Origin: Nemertoderma westbladi
Lineage: Eukaryota > Xenacoelomorpha > Nemertodermatida > Nemertodermatidae
Length of the DNA stretch: 64,000 bases
Reading direction: 5' to 3'
Assembly (NCBI GenBank): GCA_032718475.1
Contig: JAUCBJ010008748.1
Span: 1 to 64,000, forward strand
Part shown: positions 31,853 to 42,976 of the stretch, one piece after another
How positions within the stretch are numbered: the stretch's first letter is position 1
Layout: every line of letters starts with the position of its first letter
Translations under genes and position numbers: made by a program
Notes under the pieces: generated by a model
Told to the model about the DNA's origin: nothing
The model's input: the letters and a program-made list of their open reading frames with translations, nothing else
The model's database searches: none

Positions 31853-31995
31853 ACACATTGGTGGTGTCTCATTGGTTCTCCCTAGCTTGACACTTCCACA
31901 AAGCCGCCTCCGCTTTGCAGGATATCACTTTCTCCATGAGGACAAACCTAAGCACAACCTTGTGATTTGGCTGCCCCATATGGGGAAGTAAACCA
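31853..31995 (+). mobile_element. Short LINE piece in copy 1
   Basis: GGTGTCTCATTGGTTCTCCC to CTGCCCCAT is a diverged copy of the LINE segment at about 11866-11980. It is too degraded to translate. The same piece is at 42117-42250 in copy 2. Confidence 0.7.
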
Positions 31996-32430
31996 CCTAT
32001 TCTAAAATAGTTGTAATGACATAACAATGATAAACACATTACTTAGAATTATTATTTCGGTAATAATAACACTTCAATTTAACAAATAAATTACTTAATT
32101 AATGTACAATAAATATATTAATTTATTGTCCTTCCCATCTCTAGATATAGTTTATCGACGTCACAGGTAGCATTCACCCGTTAAGTAAGTGATTTTAGAA
32201 CGAGCGATAGATACCTGTAAGGCGTACTTTATTAATTGCCAAATAAAATAATATATTTAAGAGAAAATTTATTTGAATTTTTGTTTTTTTAAGAAGATAT
32301 ATATAATGTAGTTGTATATACTTTACACAGGCAAATTCCAAAATTAGTTGTTTTTTTAGAGACCTTTTTATTATTTTTAAATTCCATCACCTAACATTCA
32401 AAAAGAAAGTAGATAGTCCTAGTCTATTTC

Positions 32431-32527
32431 AGCATTCAGTGTCAGATAGGTAATCTTCTGAGTCTTTAGGTAAATACATCGGCATTGTGGTTGGAGGGAT
32501 TCCGCCATGGTGGTCTATGGTCATAGT
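32431..32527 (-). pseudogene. Ly6/uPAR-like terminal exon relic, copy 1, 3' deleted
   Basis: On the minus strand a splice-acceptor-like TTATTATTTCAG precedes an open frame from 32527 that reads through GGIPPTTMPMYL and YLSDTEC, then hits a TGA because the part encoding the CC-DLCN ending has been deleted. Unlike copy 2 it lacks the 4 bp insertion near the acceptor, so its 5' frame is intact. See 42696-42900. Confidence 0.5.
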
Positions 32528-32604
32528 CTGAAATAATAACATTGTCGTGTAATAAACCAACAGAGGAAACACATTTCAAACACAAGAAATAAAATAAAAC
32601 TAAA

Positions 32605-32783
32605 CTAGAAAGCCATCAAGATGGCTTTAAAAGAAACTGCCTTTTGGGTCTCAGAATAAGCGCTAACTTTACCGAGTGCCAAACTCTTATAATAATAGAT
32701 ACGCATCCACTCGATCTGTGAATTCGAGGGACCATGTTTATCTTTAAGTGAAACCAATTTTTGTGATAATTCTGGTGATAATT
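32605..32783 (-). pseudogene. Unknown minus-strand frame, copy 1
   Basis: About 58 codons open on the minus strand, from just after a TAA to a TAG at 32605-32607, with LSPELSQKLVSLKDKHGPSN, then IEWMRIYYYKSLALGKVSAY. Copy 2 (42977-43154) keeps the frame and differs by four residues and several silent changes. No family is recognised. It may be an exon of the same minus-strand gene as the Ly6-like exon, or part of an old element. Confidence 0.35.
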
Positions 32784-32784
32784 A

Positions 32785-33849
32785 GGAGCCCGCTTCGCTT
32801 GACAGCGGGATACTTACTGTAATAATCTCAGGGATACTTTCTGTAAAAATCTCAGGATACATTACACTGACTGACTGACTGACATACTGACTGATAATTA
32901 TCTAGGTTAAGGCACTTCCTGCCTGGCGATTTTGATGAAATTTTGCAAGTACATTGCTTTGGTGGTTCATAATCGCGTTACAAAATTTCAGATCGATTCT
33001 ATGTGTGGTATTCGATATATTTAGTTTTTTGACATTGTTTTATCGCGAAATTAAAAGCAATGGTAAAATAACAGCTGGTGTTCATGATGAAATATGGCTT
33101 AATATGTTATACACAGTCATAGAAAAACGTGTTGGTTGCCAAGTTTTACTAGTAGGCTATAAGGAAAGGCAATGTTTACTCACACATATGCTGTTGGTTT
33201 CTAATGTATTACCCCATAAGCTGATTGCTCTCCCAGTGCTTCCTAAGGGTATATCTACAATAAGATTACTCACTCTGCTATGTTAGGGGGTGGATCAGGA
33301 GAATGAATTTTAGTTACACAAAGCAGTGTGTTGTGTCCTATTGCAGTCGATACTCACTGTGGATTGCAAAATGTTTTATAGTTGACCTACACTATAATAC
33401 AGTAGTTGCATGTATTTAAGGAGCCCGCTCTGGCCTACCGCCTAAGGAGTACCTATATTACATATTCACATAGAATTCACTGGGAAGAGATATTCCGCTT
33501 GACGACGGGGTAATACCTATAGAAGGAAACTAAATTTGTTATTTGGCTCTATTCATTGTTATTTATCTGGTTGTGCATCATGGGCATTTTTTATAAATAT
33601 TCGGTAATCGCATCTTATATCTTGTAAACGTTCTTGATAATGAAATTATTTGCTTCATATTATATTTTTGTTAGTGGTAGCTAAGTTGCATTTTTTATTA
33701 TTTTGGGCGAGCCACAAAGTCAGCTAGCCTCACGCCTTGCAGTTTAGACAATTTTAGTTTACTTACTGCTCACTGACATAGTTCTTTGTAATAGTCTTGG
33801 CTAGGATTTTTCCCCCGGGCTCCTTCCAGCCAGCTTGCTGGCTTTCTAG
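32785..33849. mobile_element. 1.07 kb insertion unique to duplication copy 1
   Basis: Copy 2 has the apparently empty site GATAATTAATTC near 43150; copy 1 has GATAATTA, then GGAGCCCGCTTCGC to GGCTTTCTAG, then TTAATTG. A TTA at 32782-32784 and 33850-33852 could be the target duplication. Terminal inverted repeats are not evident, but GGAGCCCG occurs at the left end, at 33420 and inverted near 33820. CTGACTGACTGACTGAC words lie at 32868-32890. No credible ORF. Family unknown. Confidence 0.6.
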
Positions 33850-33999
33850 TTAATTGTCATTTATAATGGTTGCTAGATAGAAACATTCTAACAAGGAACT
33901 AAAATATTAAAACGTTATTCCTTTTTGTCGTTTCAGTTGGTTTTTATCGGAAGTTTATTGATTATAAAACAATATTATTAATTAATCTATATCTTTCAA

Positions 34000-34345
34000 A
34001 TTTACTACTACTACTACTACTATACTACTACTAGGATCGGCATGCTGCATTGCAGCTGCATTTTTAAGAATGATGTGCCGGCTTGTCGACAAAATTGCGC
34101 CGCCACAACTCCCTATCACCATGACATTTGATCGATCATCCGCAACTTCAAGGCCAGTTTCCTTTAAGATGCGTCTCAAGAAAGTCATGGGCTGTCCAGG
34201 TCCACCATGCTTATTCACTACATGAGGCTGCCAAAGTACAAGATTTAATGCACTGGCTGCTCCTCACGGCGAAAGCAATGTCCTGCAAAGCGGAGGCGAT
34301 ATTGTTCTAGTGTCAAGCTTGGGGGAACCAATGAGACACCTATGT
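34000..34345 (-). mobile_element. LINE fragment, inverted, in copy 1
   Basis: Minus-strand LINE 3' end: the (CTA)n tract at 34002-34032, then GGCATGCTGCATTGCAGCTGC and the end of the RT frame (MTFLRRILKETGL read on the minus strand). It faces the + LINE piece at 30760-31545, making a large inverted repeat around the segment. Confidence 0.85.
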
Positions 34346-34608
34346 TATCGGATAAATAATGTCATATTTATTAAGACAACAAAAAAGTACAGGTCAGGCT
34401 ATAGAAGCAATTTATATGATCTTTTCTTCTAGTAAAATAAAGTTTTTGTTTACATAAGGTTCACATTACGTACGCTAAATAAGAAAATAAATATTATTCT
34501 AAACACCGTAAAAGCCCCACAATGGAGGAAAAAAATTGGATACTGATTATTAAATCTTGCAATGTAACAGTAACGAGAAACAATTCAAATAAATATAAAT
34601 ACTACTGT

Positions 34609-35013
34609 TTGTATAGAATACCAAGTTATTGATACACATTAATAATTACATTAATAATAATTACTGCTGTATGTATAGAATACCAAGTTATTGATACACA
34701 TTAATAATAATTACTGCTGTATGTATAGAATACCAAGTTATTGATACACATTAATAATAATTACTGCTGTATGTATAGAATACCAAGTTATTGATACACA
34801 TTAATAATAATTACTGCTGTATGTATAGAATACCAAGTTATTGATACACATTAATAATAATTACTGCTGTATGTATAGAATACCAAGTTATTGATACACA
34901 TTAATAATAATTACTGCTGTATAGAATACCAAGTTATTGATACACATTAATAATAATTACTGCTGTATGTATAGAATACCAAGTTATTGATACACATTAA
35001 TAATAATTACTGC
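34609..35013 (+). repeat. 50 bp satellite, 8 copies
   Basis: CCAAGTTATTGATACACATT recurs at 34621, 34683, 34733, 34783, 34833, 34883, 34929 and 34979. The period is 50 bp, with a 62 bp first unit and one 46 bp unit lacking four bases. It is absent from copy 2 of the duplication, which ends just before this point. Confidence 0.94.
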
Positions 35014-35626
35014 CAACTACCAAATTAATTAAAACTGAAAGTAAACCATTACAGAGAAGGAGTAAATCAACAAATCACATTAATTTATCTTTTGAACGGT
35101 GTATCACAATTTTTACATTTTATAAATCACGAGATATTCAAAATTAAAATGAGTGGAAATGAAATTTAAGGCCTTTAATCAAAATCAGTTGAGATACTCG
35201 TTCGTGGGGCCTTCGCGCAGCATGAGAGCTTATATTAGAAAGTACATTATACTAAAATCTCTTTCATATATACGAAAAAAATATGAGCAAAGGCGAAGCC
35301 TCAGTTTGTGATAAACTAGTTGTAAAAAGATAGATCCATTTCAGTTTGCCCTTATAAACTTTAACTGTCATTTGTAAACCTTCTAACTAGGGCTATTTAA
35401 GTTAAGTAGGACATTTTTAGTTTTACAATACTCTTCTCCTTCATTAGCCTTGTTGCGCTCGTCCTGTTTTGTCTTAAAATAATTTTCCTAAAGGGAGACT
35501 AAAGACCTTTATAACTATTTAACTTTAACTATAAAAACCTTTCTAACTCGAAACCGTGAGAGTGATTTATGCTGATTTTGGCAGATGTATACTCGTATCC
35601 ACTGTACACTCGTTGCGTTCGTCGCG

Positions 35627-35695
35627 TTGACGACGACGACAACGACGACGACGACGATGACGCCGACAACGACGATGACGACGACGACGACGAAA
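35627..35695 (+). repeat. (GAC)n microsatellite, imperfect
   Basis: About 70 bp of GAC/GAT/AAC triplets. Apparent Ser- or Val-rich minus-strand frames here are produced by the repeat and are not genes. Confidence 0.9.
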
Positions 35696-35789
35696 AAACA
35701 AACAAACAAACAACAGCCAAACAGCAGTGACCATCTATAGCTGTCTTTACAGTAATAAATTAATTAATGGGCCTACTTGTGAGAGAGGT

Positions 35790-37247
35790 ATAAGGGGTAA
35801 CGAGGTGCCCTGAATCGAGTGGCGGGGTGTGTTTTAAATAAAATCACGAGGAAACGTTCGAAATGGTTGGTTTAAAAGCGCGGGAAGTCAAAATGATTTT
35901 GAAAAACGGCTGTGATTAGCTTCTACATATTTGACGTCACTACACAGTGCTCAGACAATTTCTTATATTGTTTTCTATGGAGGGTGATTTTGGATCCATT
36001 CAAATATACATTTAATCTCAATCATTTCATCACATGTGAAAACAGAGTGTCTTGCGCGTATTTTAGCACTACAATTAATTAAATTCATGATGATGAAAAT
36101 AATATTGATAAAATGAATCAATTCACAATTATAAACTCGCAGTTTGCCTGACCGGTATGCAAATAGTACTGAACCACTCAGCCCTATCCACCTATTGCAT
36201 TGCAGTATCTTAGTATTGCTGTATTGCAGCTTTAAGTTCATTAAGTTGAAATGTGTACCGGTCACCAGTAGCGTAAGAGTTGTACAGCGGTAGGTTTACT
36301 CAACGTTATGAACTTAGGCAACAATAAAGCAATAGGCCTACTCCGATACTGCAATGCAATAGGTGGCTAGGGCTGAGTTGATTAGTTCTTGCATACAGGG
36401 TCAGGCAATCTACCAAGTGTGCAAAATTGCAAACAGTATTATTTATAATTGTTTGTAGTGTTAAAAGACGCGCTTGACTCTCCGATTTCAATTGATATAA
36501 GCCAGGTGAGAAATGATTGTAGAGCGAAACATATCAAATTATTGATGAACTTGTAGTGACCTAACATCACGAATTATTGGGTCAACATGAGAGCGGGATA
36601 TTCAAACACTACTGTACTGCTGTACGATATACAGCTTACTGCGCTGTCAGATCAGTTATCATATCTGCATATGCAATTATATCTGTTATCAATGCTATAA
36701 CTAATTATTAATGAACGATCATTAAAAACTCATTAATTGACAATCATTAAACTCTAAACTTTAAACATTAAATATTGTTGAATGACCTTTAGTCAGTCAG
36801 CCTTTGCTTAAACTTTTGTGACGACTGGTATATATTATAGTTACATAGATATAACTTATGTAATCAATTTTGTAATATTAATTATACAATTTGTAAATTA
36901 AACATTTGTCTAAAGCTAAAATTATATTTCGAATTTATTTCACATATTGTTTTCTTAATTAATCTTAATCAATTGACTTTATTGTGCACAAAAATTATTG
37001 AACCTTACAAAGATGTAGATTAAATGTGTATTTAAATCGATCGAAAATCAACCCATAGAAAACTATATAAGAAATTATCTGAGCACAGCTAAGTGACGTG
37101 ATGTCAAATATGTAACAGCCAATCACAGCCGATTTTCAAAATTGGCTTCCCAGGCTTACTTAAACCCGCCATTTCGACCGATTCTTCATGTTTTTACAAA
37201 AATCACACACGCCGCCACTCGATTCAGGGCACCTTGTCACCCCTTAT
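35790..37247. mobile_element. Long-inverted-repeat (foldback-type) element
   Basis: Left arm 35790-36017 and right arm 37018-37247 are reverse complements at roughly 75-80% over 230 bp, sharing outer blocks such as AGGTGCCCTGAATCGAGTGG and inner blocks CGGCTGTGATT and ATATTTGAC. The outermost shared word is ATAAGGGGT. No clear target duplication could be fixed (TA or AT is possible). The 1 kb between the arms has no transposase-like frame but contains a second inverted repeat. Such long arms suggest a foldback or non-autonomous DNA transposon. Confidence 0.78.
36137..36420. repeat. Nested inverted repeat inside the long-arm element
   Basis: Left 36137-36212 (ACTCAGCCCTATCCACCTAT, then TGCATTGCAGTATC) and right 36345-36420 are inverse copies at about 80%, spaced by about 130 bp. 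The centre is offset by about 240 bp from the centre of the outer arms, so it is a separate structure, possibly a small MITE that inserted into the larger element. Confidence 0.75.
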
Positions 37248-37923
37248 TCGATTGTTTCTAGCCAGCCCAACAATTTCTTCGCGCACCAACCCTATTGATA
37301 CCCTTGATCATCCGGACGTGACCGGACAATTGCCGATTTTATTAGTTGTAGTTAGTGGATCGGCCCATATTAAACCTAATCCATCATGTCTGTCCCCTTC
37401 CATACTACTACACTTGTACCGAAAGTCTAATATCTATAATATTACAAGTTTACAAGTTTACAAAGTTTACAAAATTACAAGTAGTCCAAGTAAAATTTTC
37501 GGCTAATTGTTTTAATACAATGTTCAATACAGGTTTTCTGGTGCGTAAAATTCATTGTAAGATATTTAGAAATAATCTGATTTGTATAAATGGCTGTTTT
37601 AGTCCTCTACGTAGGCAAAAAATGAAAAAAACAGGTATCCAGCACTTTTCAGTTTGAACACAAAATTATTTATTCACTTATACGATGCTATAAATTCCAA
37701 TTTTTAGGTTTTCTGGGGCGCTGATTCTAATGGAAACATTTCTCATTTTCCAGAGCATTACTACTCCTATTTTTCGGTGTAATATGGTAAATTTTGTTTC
37801 TAGCACCATATTTCGTACCCATCACCAAAAATGTACACGATTGAGATGTCCAGTGCGGTTTTTATTGATTCCATCGGATTAACGACCCTCATAAACCCGT
37901 ATAACGCAAGAAACAAGATGATA
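37248..37923. other. Spacer, no gene
   Basis: No frame with coding features on either strand. TTTACAAGTTTACAAAG-type short repeats occur at 37440-37480. Confidence 0.5.
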
Positions 37924-38594
37924 CTATCTTTTGATCAATTTGCTTATTTCCAAAAATTTGGTGCTGTCACAACAATTGAAACCCTGAAACCATTCATTTA
38001 GCTCAAATTCTTCAGAGTCCAATGTTTCAGTTTCGGGTTTCTCCTCCAAAGTATCGCGATAATTTACTCTAAGCACATTTATACGCTTATTCATATCTAT
38101 AAAATGGTTACGAATTACCTGCAACTTATCATATAGGGATGTCAGAGTTCTAAACTGTCTCTCTTTGGTCGCTATACTCACCAACTTATGTAAATTGATT
38201 GTTTGCAGGTGTAACAGCTGATCATTATTCATCCAGCATTCCGGCTAAATCTGCCGGCTCATGGGTTCCACTGTCTAGGCATTTGGTTAATTTATTTGTC
38301 GCCTTGGTTACCTTACCCATGTAACCAACCACCTGCACTTTTTTTAATTGTAGGATGCCTCAAGGATGTGTTACTATCGTCACTGCTGTCAGCATCAGGG
38401 ATTTCATCATCAGGGTGTCGAGCAGCACCCTGAACTATAAACCCAGAAGCAGGGACGATACCTACTGTCTGTGTGGTAGGGGCACTAATAGTCTCAATTA
38501 CGTCAGGTGTGGTGACGTTTAATTGCTAACTGGACTCGTCAGCAGTCTCACATTGTTCTGTTACCGGAACGTCGGTATTTGTTGTTTGACTCAT
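37924..38594 (-). pseudogene. Gag-like N-terminal fragment, minus strand
   Basis: From an ATG at 38592-38594 the frame begins MSQTTNTDVPVTEQCETADE, with an in-frame TAG after about 22 codons, an acidic Ser/Asp-rich region (PDADSSDDSNTS), then a shift to a helical segment TKATNKLTKCLDSG, and a final frame 37924-38232 with long charged helices (VRSLYDK-like content, IRNHFIDMNKRINVLRVNY). The layout (acidic start, then coiled coil) resembles the N-terminal gag of BEL1. DUF1759, knuckles and pol are absent, so it is a truncated relic. Assignment to BEL/Pao is by layout, not motif. Confidence 0.45.
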
Positions 38595-40159
38595 TTTCGG
38601 AATTTTATCTTTTATATTGATTAAAATTTTTTAATTTAAATTTTAATTCAATTTAACGAAATTCCTTGCTTGTTGTAATAGTTTACAAATTATTACACCA
38701 ATTTAATTGTGAATTCAAATAAAACAAACTTTCACAACTCAATTAATTTCTAATTATCTTATATTTTATTTATTTCATAAAATATAGCCTTGGCTCGACT
38801 TTATGAGACCCTGGATGGTGGGACAATAAGATACAACAAAGGAAAGTAATTTAAAATTGTACTTAAAAAATTACACCAAATTTATTTTATATGCACAAGT
38901 GCCACAAATACTGTGCATAAGTATTTTAACAAACCTTCAAACAGCCACAAATAAACTATAGATCCCACAAGCACAATCCTATCGACACTACGACCAACCT
39001 GGGATTGATGCTAACGACGCCGTCCCACGTCCCAACCTCGTCAATGATCAGTTCACTTGCGTACCAAGTCAAACGTCCCCAGATCCCGGATTGGTTGTGG
39101 TGATGAAAGTGATGTTCCTGTAAGCTGTATTAGAGAATTAGATGGCTGTCTGGTAGATTTACCCTAAATTTATCCTGACAATTTCGACCGAAATATAAAT
39201 TCTTAATTTCATTTAAATCTTATAATGCAGCCCTTTTTGGCAATACAAACTTCCAAACTTGATACAAACTTCACTCAATGGCGGCGCTATAGCAACTCTG
39301 TGATTTATTTATTATTTTTTATTTTTTACATCGCAAATCAGCTAAGAATTGGCTAAAAAGATTTCGCTAAAGCACATTGCAGATTTATTAACATAATAAC
39401 CACTGTTGAATACGTATTAAAATTATCGCAATACGTATCAGTTTCGAAAGAAAACAAAACATTAAACCGGTCTATATAAAGCTCAACAAGGAAACTCCAG
39501 TTGGTGAGGAATCCCTGCTAATATTATCAACTTTATTAAAACAATTTACTAGCGTGATGGCCCCTTATCCACCACATATACTGCAAACTAAACTGCCGAT
39601 AGGTAAGGGTTGTATCGAGTACAATTTGTAAACAAACAAAATATAAACACAATTTATCCTAAATTTTCCCGCTACAACAAATTCTCTATATTTCTATACA
39701 CCGCACCGCTGTCGACGGTAGTAAAGGAAGGAAATTATAACGCAATACTAAACCTGGTTATCTCGTGGATAAATTTGCCGATATTCTCGAATTTTTCGCT
39801 TCTACTCTGTAAAGTAACTGTAAGAGTGTCAAACTAATGATTGTGAGAGATGATTAACACTATCTAAATACCCCAAATACATTTACTGCTGGACTGTGAA
39901 TAATGCTGTAGCTGAAACTTGGTATATAAGCTTACTCAACCCAAACAAAAGGTCAAAATAAATAAAGATGATATGAAATGAATGTTAGTATCCCAATAAG
40001 ACCCAAACCTAAGTCAAAACAATGAGCGCTGATACCAAATATATCTACACTCTCCCTCCTTTGCACTTCCGTGCTGCCTGTGTGGTTATTATGATGGGGT
40101 ATCCCGGTTCAATTTGGCCCAAAACCCAAGTACAGGAAATAGTTAAAGCACCAGTTAAC
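38595..40159. other. Long AT-rich spacer, no gene
   Basis: No credible ORF on either strand. A 75-codon frame at 39610-39837 has no family features and no AUG start. The stretch upstream of the gag-like relic could hold its LTR, but no direct repeat partner was found. Confidence 0.5.
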
Positions 40160-40417
40160 CTAATAGAATTGTGTCCATAGCTTTCCCTTACTCTTTTCGA
40201 ATGTGTTGTTTGTTGGTATCAATTCACATTCTTCCATTAGGTCTAAGAGTAAGTACCCATTTCTGTTAGAACTGGTATAGGTGTAACCCTTGATGTTTTC
40301 TGGGCCAATTTGCGCATTCAGGTCACCAGCAATGACTTTAACATTGTGTTTCGGGATGTCCTTAATAAGTCCAGTCAGTTCTTCATAAAACTTGACTGCT
40401 TGTTCTGGCTCTGATAC
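40160..40417 (-). pseudogene. LINE endonuclease fragment (APE type), minus strand
   Basis: Minus-strand frame of about 85 codons with HNVKVIAGDLNAQIG, the GDxNA segment of APE-type endonucleases, followed by TYTSSNRNG, LLLDLMEECELIPTNN and KGKLWTQFY before a stop. This is the distal part of the nicking endonuclease of RTE-like LINEs. It is the only endonuclease piece in the window; all others are RT or 3' end. It lies immediately outside duplication copy 2. Confidence 0.88.
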
Positions 40418-40552
40418 TTAATACATAATTACATAATTAATGTATGTACAATAAAAATAAAATAAAAACAGTTGGTTTTTTATATTTTTAAGTCCAACAC
40501 CTAAATGAACGTATCTTTATATAGGCCTAATCTATAAAAAGTATTAATTATT

Positions 40553-40671
40553 TTAATTGTAATATTCTTCATCACAGCAGCCAGTGGCGCATTCTATTGA
40601 TTGTATCGCATTCGGTGTTAGGTAGATTGGCTGCTACGTATTCAGGTAGACACATCGGTATTAATGACGTT
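40553..40671 (-). pseudogene. Ly6/uPAR-like terminal exon relic, copy 3
   Basis: Minus strand: readable pieces are LPNTECDTIN and, in another frame, ATGCCDEEYYN directly before a stop at 40553-40555. About 45 bp present in copy 2 between these pieces is missing. It is similar to the 42696-42900 exon in the TECDTI block and the CCDE ending, but the last Cys of the CC-DLCN signature is replaced. It abuts the start of duplication copy 2. Confidence 0.45.
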
Positions 40672-40989
40672 GGAAGTGTGAATACTGAAGCCAAGTCGTG
40701 GATTTTTGGAACTGGAATATGACGCAGCGTCAACGTGTATTGTTACCAAGCTAGCAATTTGGCGAAAGTAATTCAGTTTTTGATTGGCTGGCTACTACAG
40801 CTGTGTCAGGGAGTCCGCCGCCGTAGTCTAAGGTCGAAGTGATAAAATTGTTATAGATTATCATCATTCGAATACAATAAATTATAAATTAATGTGTAAA
40901 TTTACACAGTGTCGTGCGGGCGCACAGGCAAACACAAAAGCAAAACATCAGGGCGTACTCAGGGCGAAATTTGGGTGGAAACTTGAATT

Positions 40990-41800
40990 AACAGAAAGAT
41001 GGTATCCCCCCTGAGTACTTTAAAGTACAACGTACAAGTACACGTACAAGTACAAGTCAACTGCTCCTCAGCTTATTGGAACAGGCTGATTCCAGTGTTG
41101 GTCTTTTTTAACTCAAAAAGTACCAATATTCTGACAGTTAACTTCGACAGTAGTCCTCAGGATATGCCTCATTGTTTAAGCATAAGCTCAAAGCATTGAA
41201 TATGATTGAACATGAACAACATCTGTTATCTGGGAACATGGATCCTGAAGTCAGGTGAGGACCTTCGCATACGTAAGGGAAAGGAATAGGCAGCAATGAA
41301 TTGGCTTTCAGGGGTTTGGAAGTCACACAGAATTCATCGGAAACGTAAGGTCCGATTATTTAGAGCAGCAGTAGTTCCAGTACTCCTCTATGGGAGTCCA
41401 TGCTAGGCTCTAACTGATGAGGACACCAAATCTTTGGATGGCACATTCACAATGATGCTACGCCGGGTTCATTGTGTCCAGTACAATGCAAACATCTCCA
41501 ACCAGACTCTATATAACATTGGAGGTGTCTCATTGTTTCCCCCAAGCTTGACACTAGAACAAAGTCGCCTCCGCTTTGCAGGACATTGCTTTCGACATGA
41601 AGACCAGCCAGTGCATAATCTTGTGCTTTGACAGCCAAGTGGAGTGAATAAGCATGGTGGACAGCCCATGACTTTCTTGAGACGCATCTTAAAGGACACT
41701 GGCCTTAAAGATGCGGATGATCTAGCAAATGTCATGGGTGATAGGGAGTTGTTGAGGCGCAATTTTGTCGACAAGCCGGCACAGCATTCTTAAAAATGCA
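40990..41800 (+). mobile_element. LINE fragment in duplication copy 2 (+)
   Basis: Counterpart of 30760-31545. An in-frame stop after SPC (near 41404) and another after LVL (41629-41631) break the RT frame; 41434-41631 is open with LRFAGHCF. The end AAGCCGGCACAGCATTC is kept. Confidence 0.85.
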
Positions 41801-42116
41801 GCATTGTATAACATTGGACGATTCAATGGCAAATGCCATTGAATATTTAATGCCGATTTTTAAATTTTAATGGCAAAACTGAACTACACAAACATTGAAT
41901 ATATACAATTGCTTTGATATGTTGTGGCACATAGACGCAGTGTTCAATCAACTAACCTTGTAGTAAAGGACATATCTTCCATGCTGCAATCTCGCCTCGT
42001 TGCATATATTGACCCACCAAACTTCAAAAAAAACATGTTGATGATTGAGGATCCCCTCCAAAAATTAGGAGAATGAAATATGGAATGAGAAACGCGCCTG
42101 AAAATATAAACTATTA

Positions 42117-42250
42117 ACATTGGAGGTGTCTCATTGGTTCTCCCAAGCTTGACACTTGAACAAAGCCGCCTCCGCTTTGCAGGATATCACTTTCTCCATG
42201 AGGATAAACCTAAGCACAATCTTGTGATTTGGCTGCCCCATGGGGAAGTA
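42117..42250 (+). mobile_element. Short LINE piece in copy 2
   Basis: Counterpart of 31853-31995; diverged copy of the segment encoding the GGVSL..LRFAG region of the LINE. It is not translatable. Confidence 0.7.
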
Positions 42251-42695
42251 AACCACCTATTCTAAAGTATTTGTAATGACATAACAATGATAAACACATT
42301 ACTTCAAATTATTATTTCGGTAATAATAACACTTCAATTTAACAAATAAATCACTTAATTAATGTACAATAAATATACTAATTTATTATCCTTCCCATCT
42401 CTAGATATAGTTTATCGACGTCACAGGTAGCATTCACCCGTTAAATAAGTGATTTTCGAACCAGCGATAGATACCTGTAAGGCGTACTTTATTAATTGCC
42501 AAATGAAATAATATATTTAAGAGAAAATATATTTGAATTATTGTTTTTTTAAGAAGATAGTATATAATGTAGTTGTATATACTTTACTCAGGCAAATAGT
42601 TAGTTGTTTTTTAGACCTTTTTATTATTTTTAAATTCCATCACCTAACATTCAAAAAGAAAGTAGATAGTCCTAGTCTATTTGAAGAATTAATTT

Positions 42696-42900
42696 TTAGT
42701 TGCAAAGGTCTTCATCACAGCAAGTTGTGCTACAAGAAGTGTCTTGGGGTACATTAAAGGCGCTTATTGCTGCAGCACAAATGTAGGTCTCTATTGTGTC
42801 GCATTCAGTGTCAGATAGGTAATCTTCTGAGTCTTTAAGTAAATACATCGGCATTGTGGTTGGAGGGATTCCGCCATGGTGGTCTATGGTCGGTCATAGT
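42696..42900 (-). pseudogene. Ly6/uPAR-like terminal exon, best-preserved copy
   Basis: Minus strand. The ATG-containing open stretch 42854-42696 encodes 52 residues ending SCSTTCCDEDLCN followed by a stop. The spacing C-x3-CC-x3-L-C-N is the C-terminal hallmark of LU (Ly6/uPAR, three-finger) domains, and two more Cys upstream (TECDT, TYICAA) fit the disulfide pattern. A TTATTATTTCAG acceptor lies at 42901-42912, but a 4 bp duplication (CGGT near 42890) compared with copy 1 puts a stop between it and the frame. LU proteins are usually secreted or GPI-anchored receptors or ligands. No upstream exons or signal peptide were found, so this is an exon relic. Confidence 0.6.
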
Positions 42901-42976
42901 CTGAAATAATAACATTGTCGTGCAATAAACCAACAGAAGAATACATTTCAAACACAAGAAATAAAATAAAAATAAA

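Larger units (their letters stand above)
30429..34572. repeat. Segmental duplication copy 1
   Basis: Starts TAATGACGTTGGAAGTGTG and ends at GTAACAGT, matching 40672-43842 in the same order and orientation. Contents in order: spacer, LINE piece (+), spacer, small LINE piece (+), minus-strand Ly6-like exon relic, minus-strand unknown frame, a 1.07 kb insertion absent from copy 2, then a LINE piece (-). Divergence is a few percent with many small indels. Confidence 0.88.

Noticed and set aside
32954-33286. 110-codon frame inside the copy-1-specific insertion
   Set aside because: No recognisable motif; hydrophobic, low-complexity start; no support from composition.
35515-35720. Val- or Ser-rich minus-strand proteins
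   Set aside because: Translations of an imperfect (GAC)n microsatellite.
39610-39837. 75-codon frame in the spacer
   Set aside because: No ATG start, no family features, AT-driven amino acid content.
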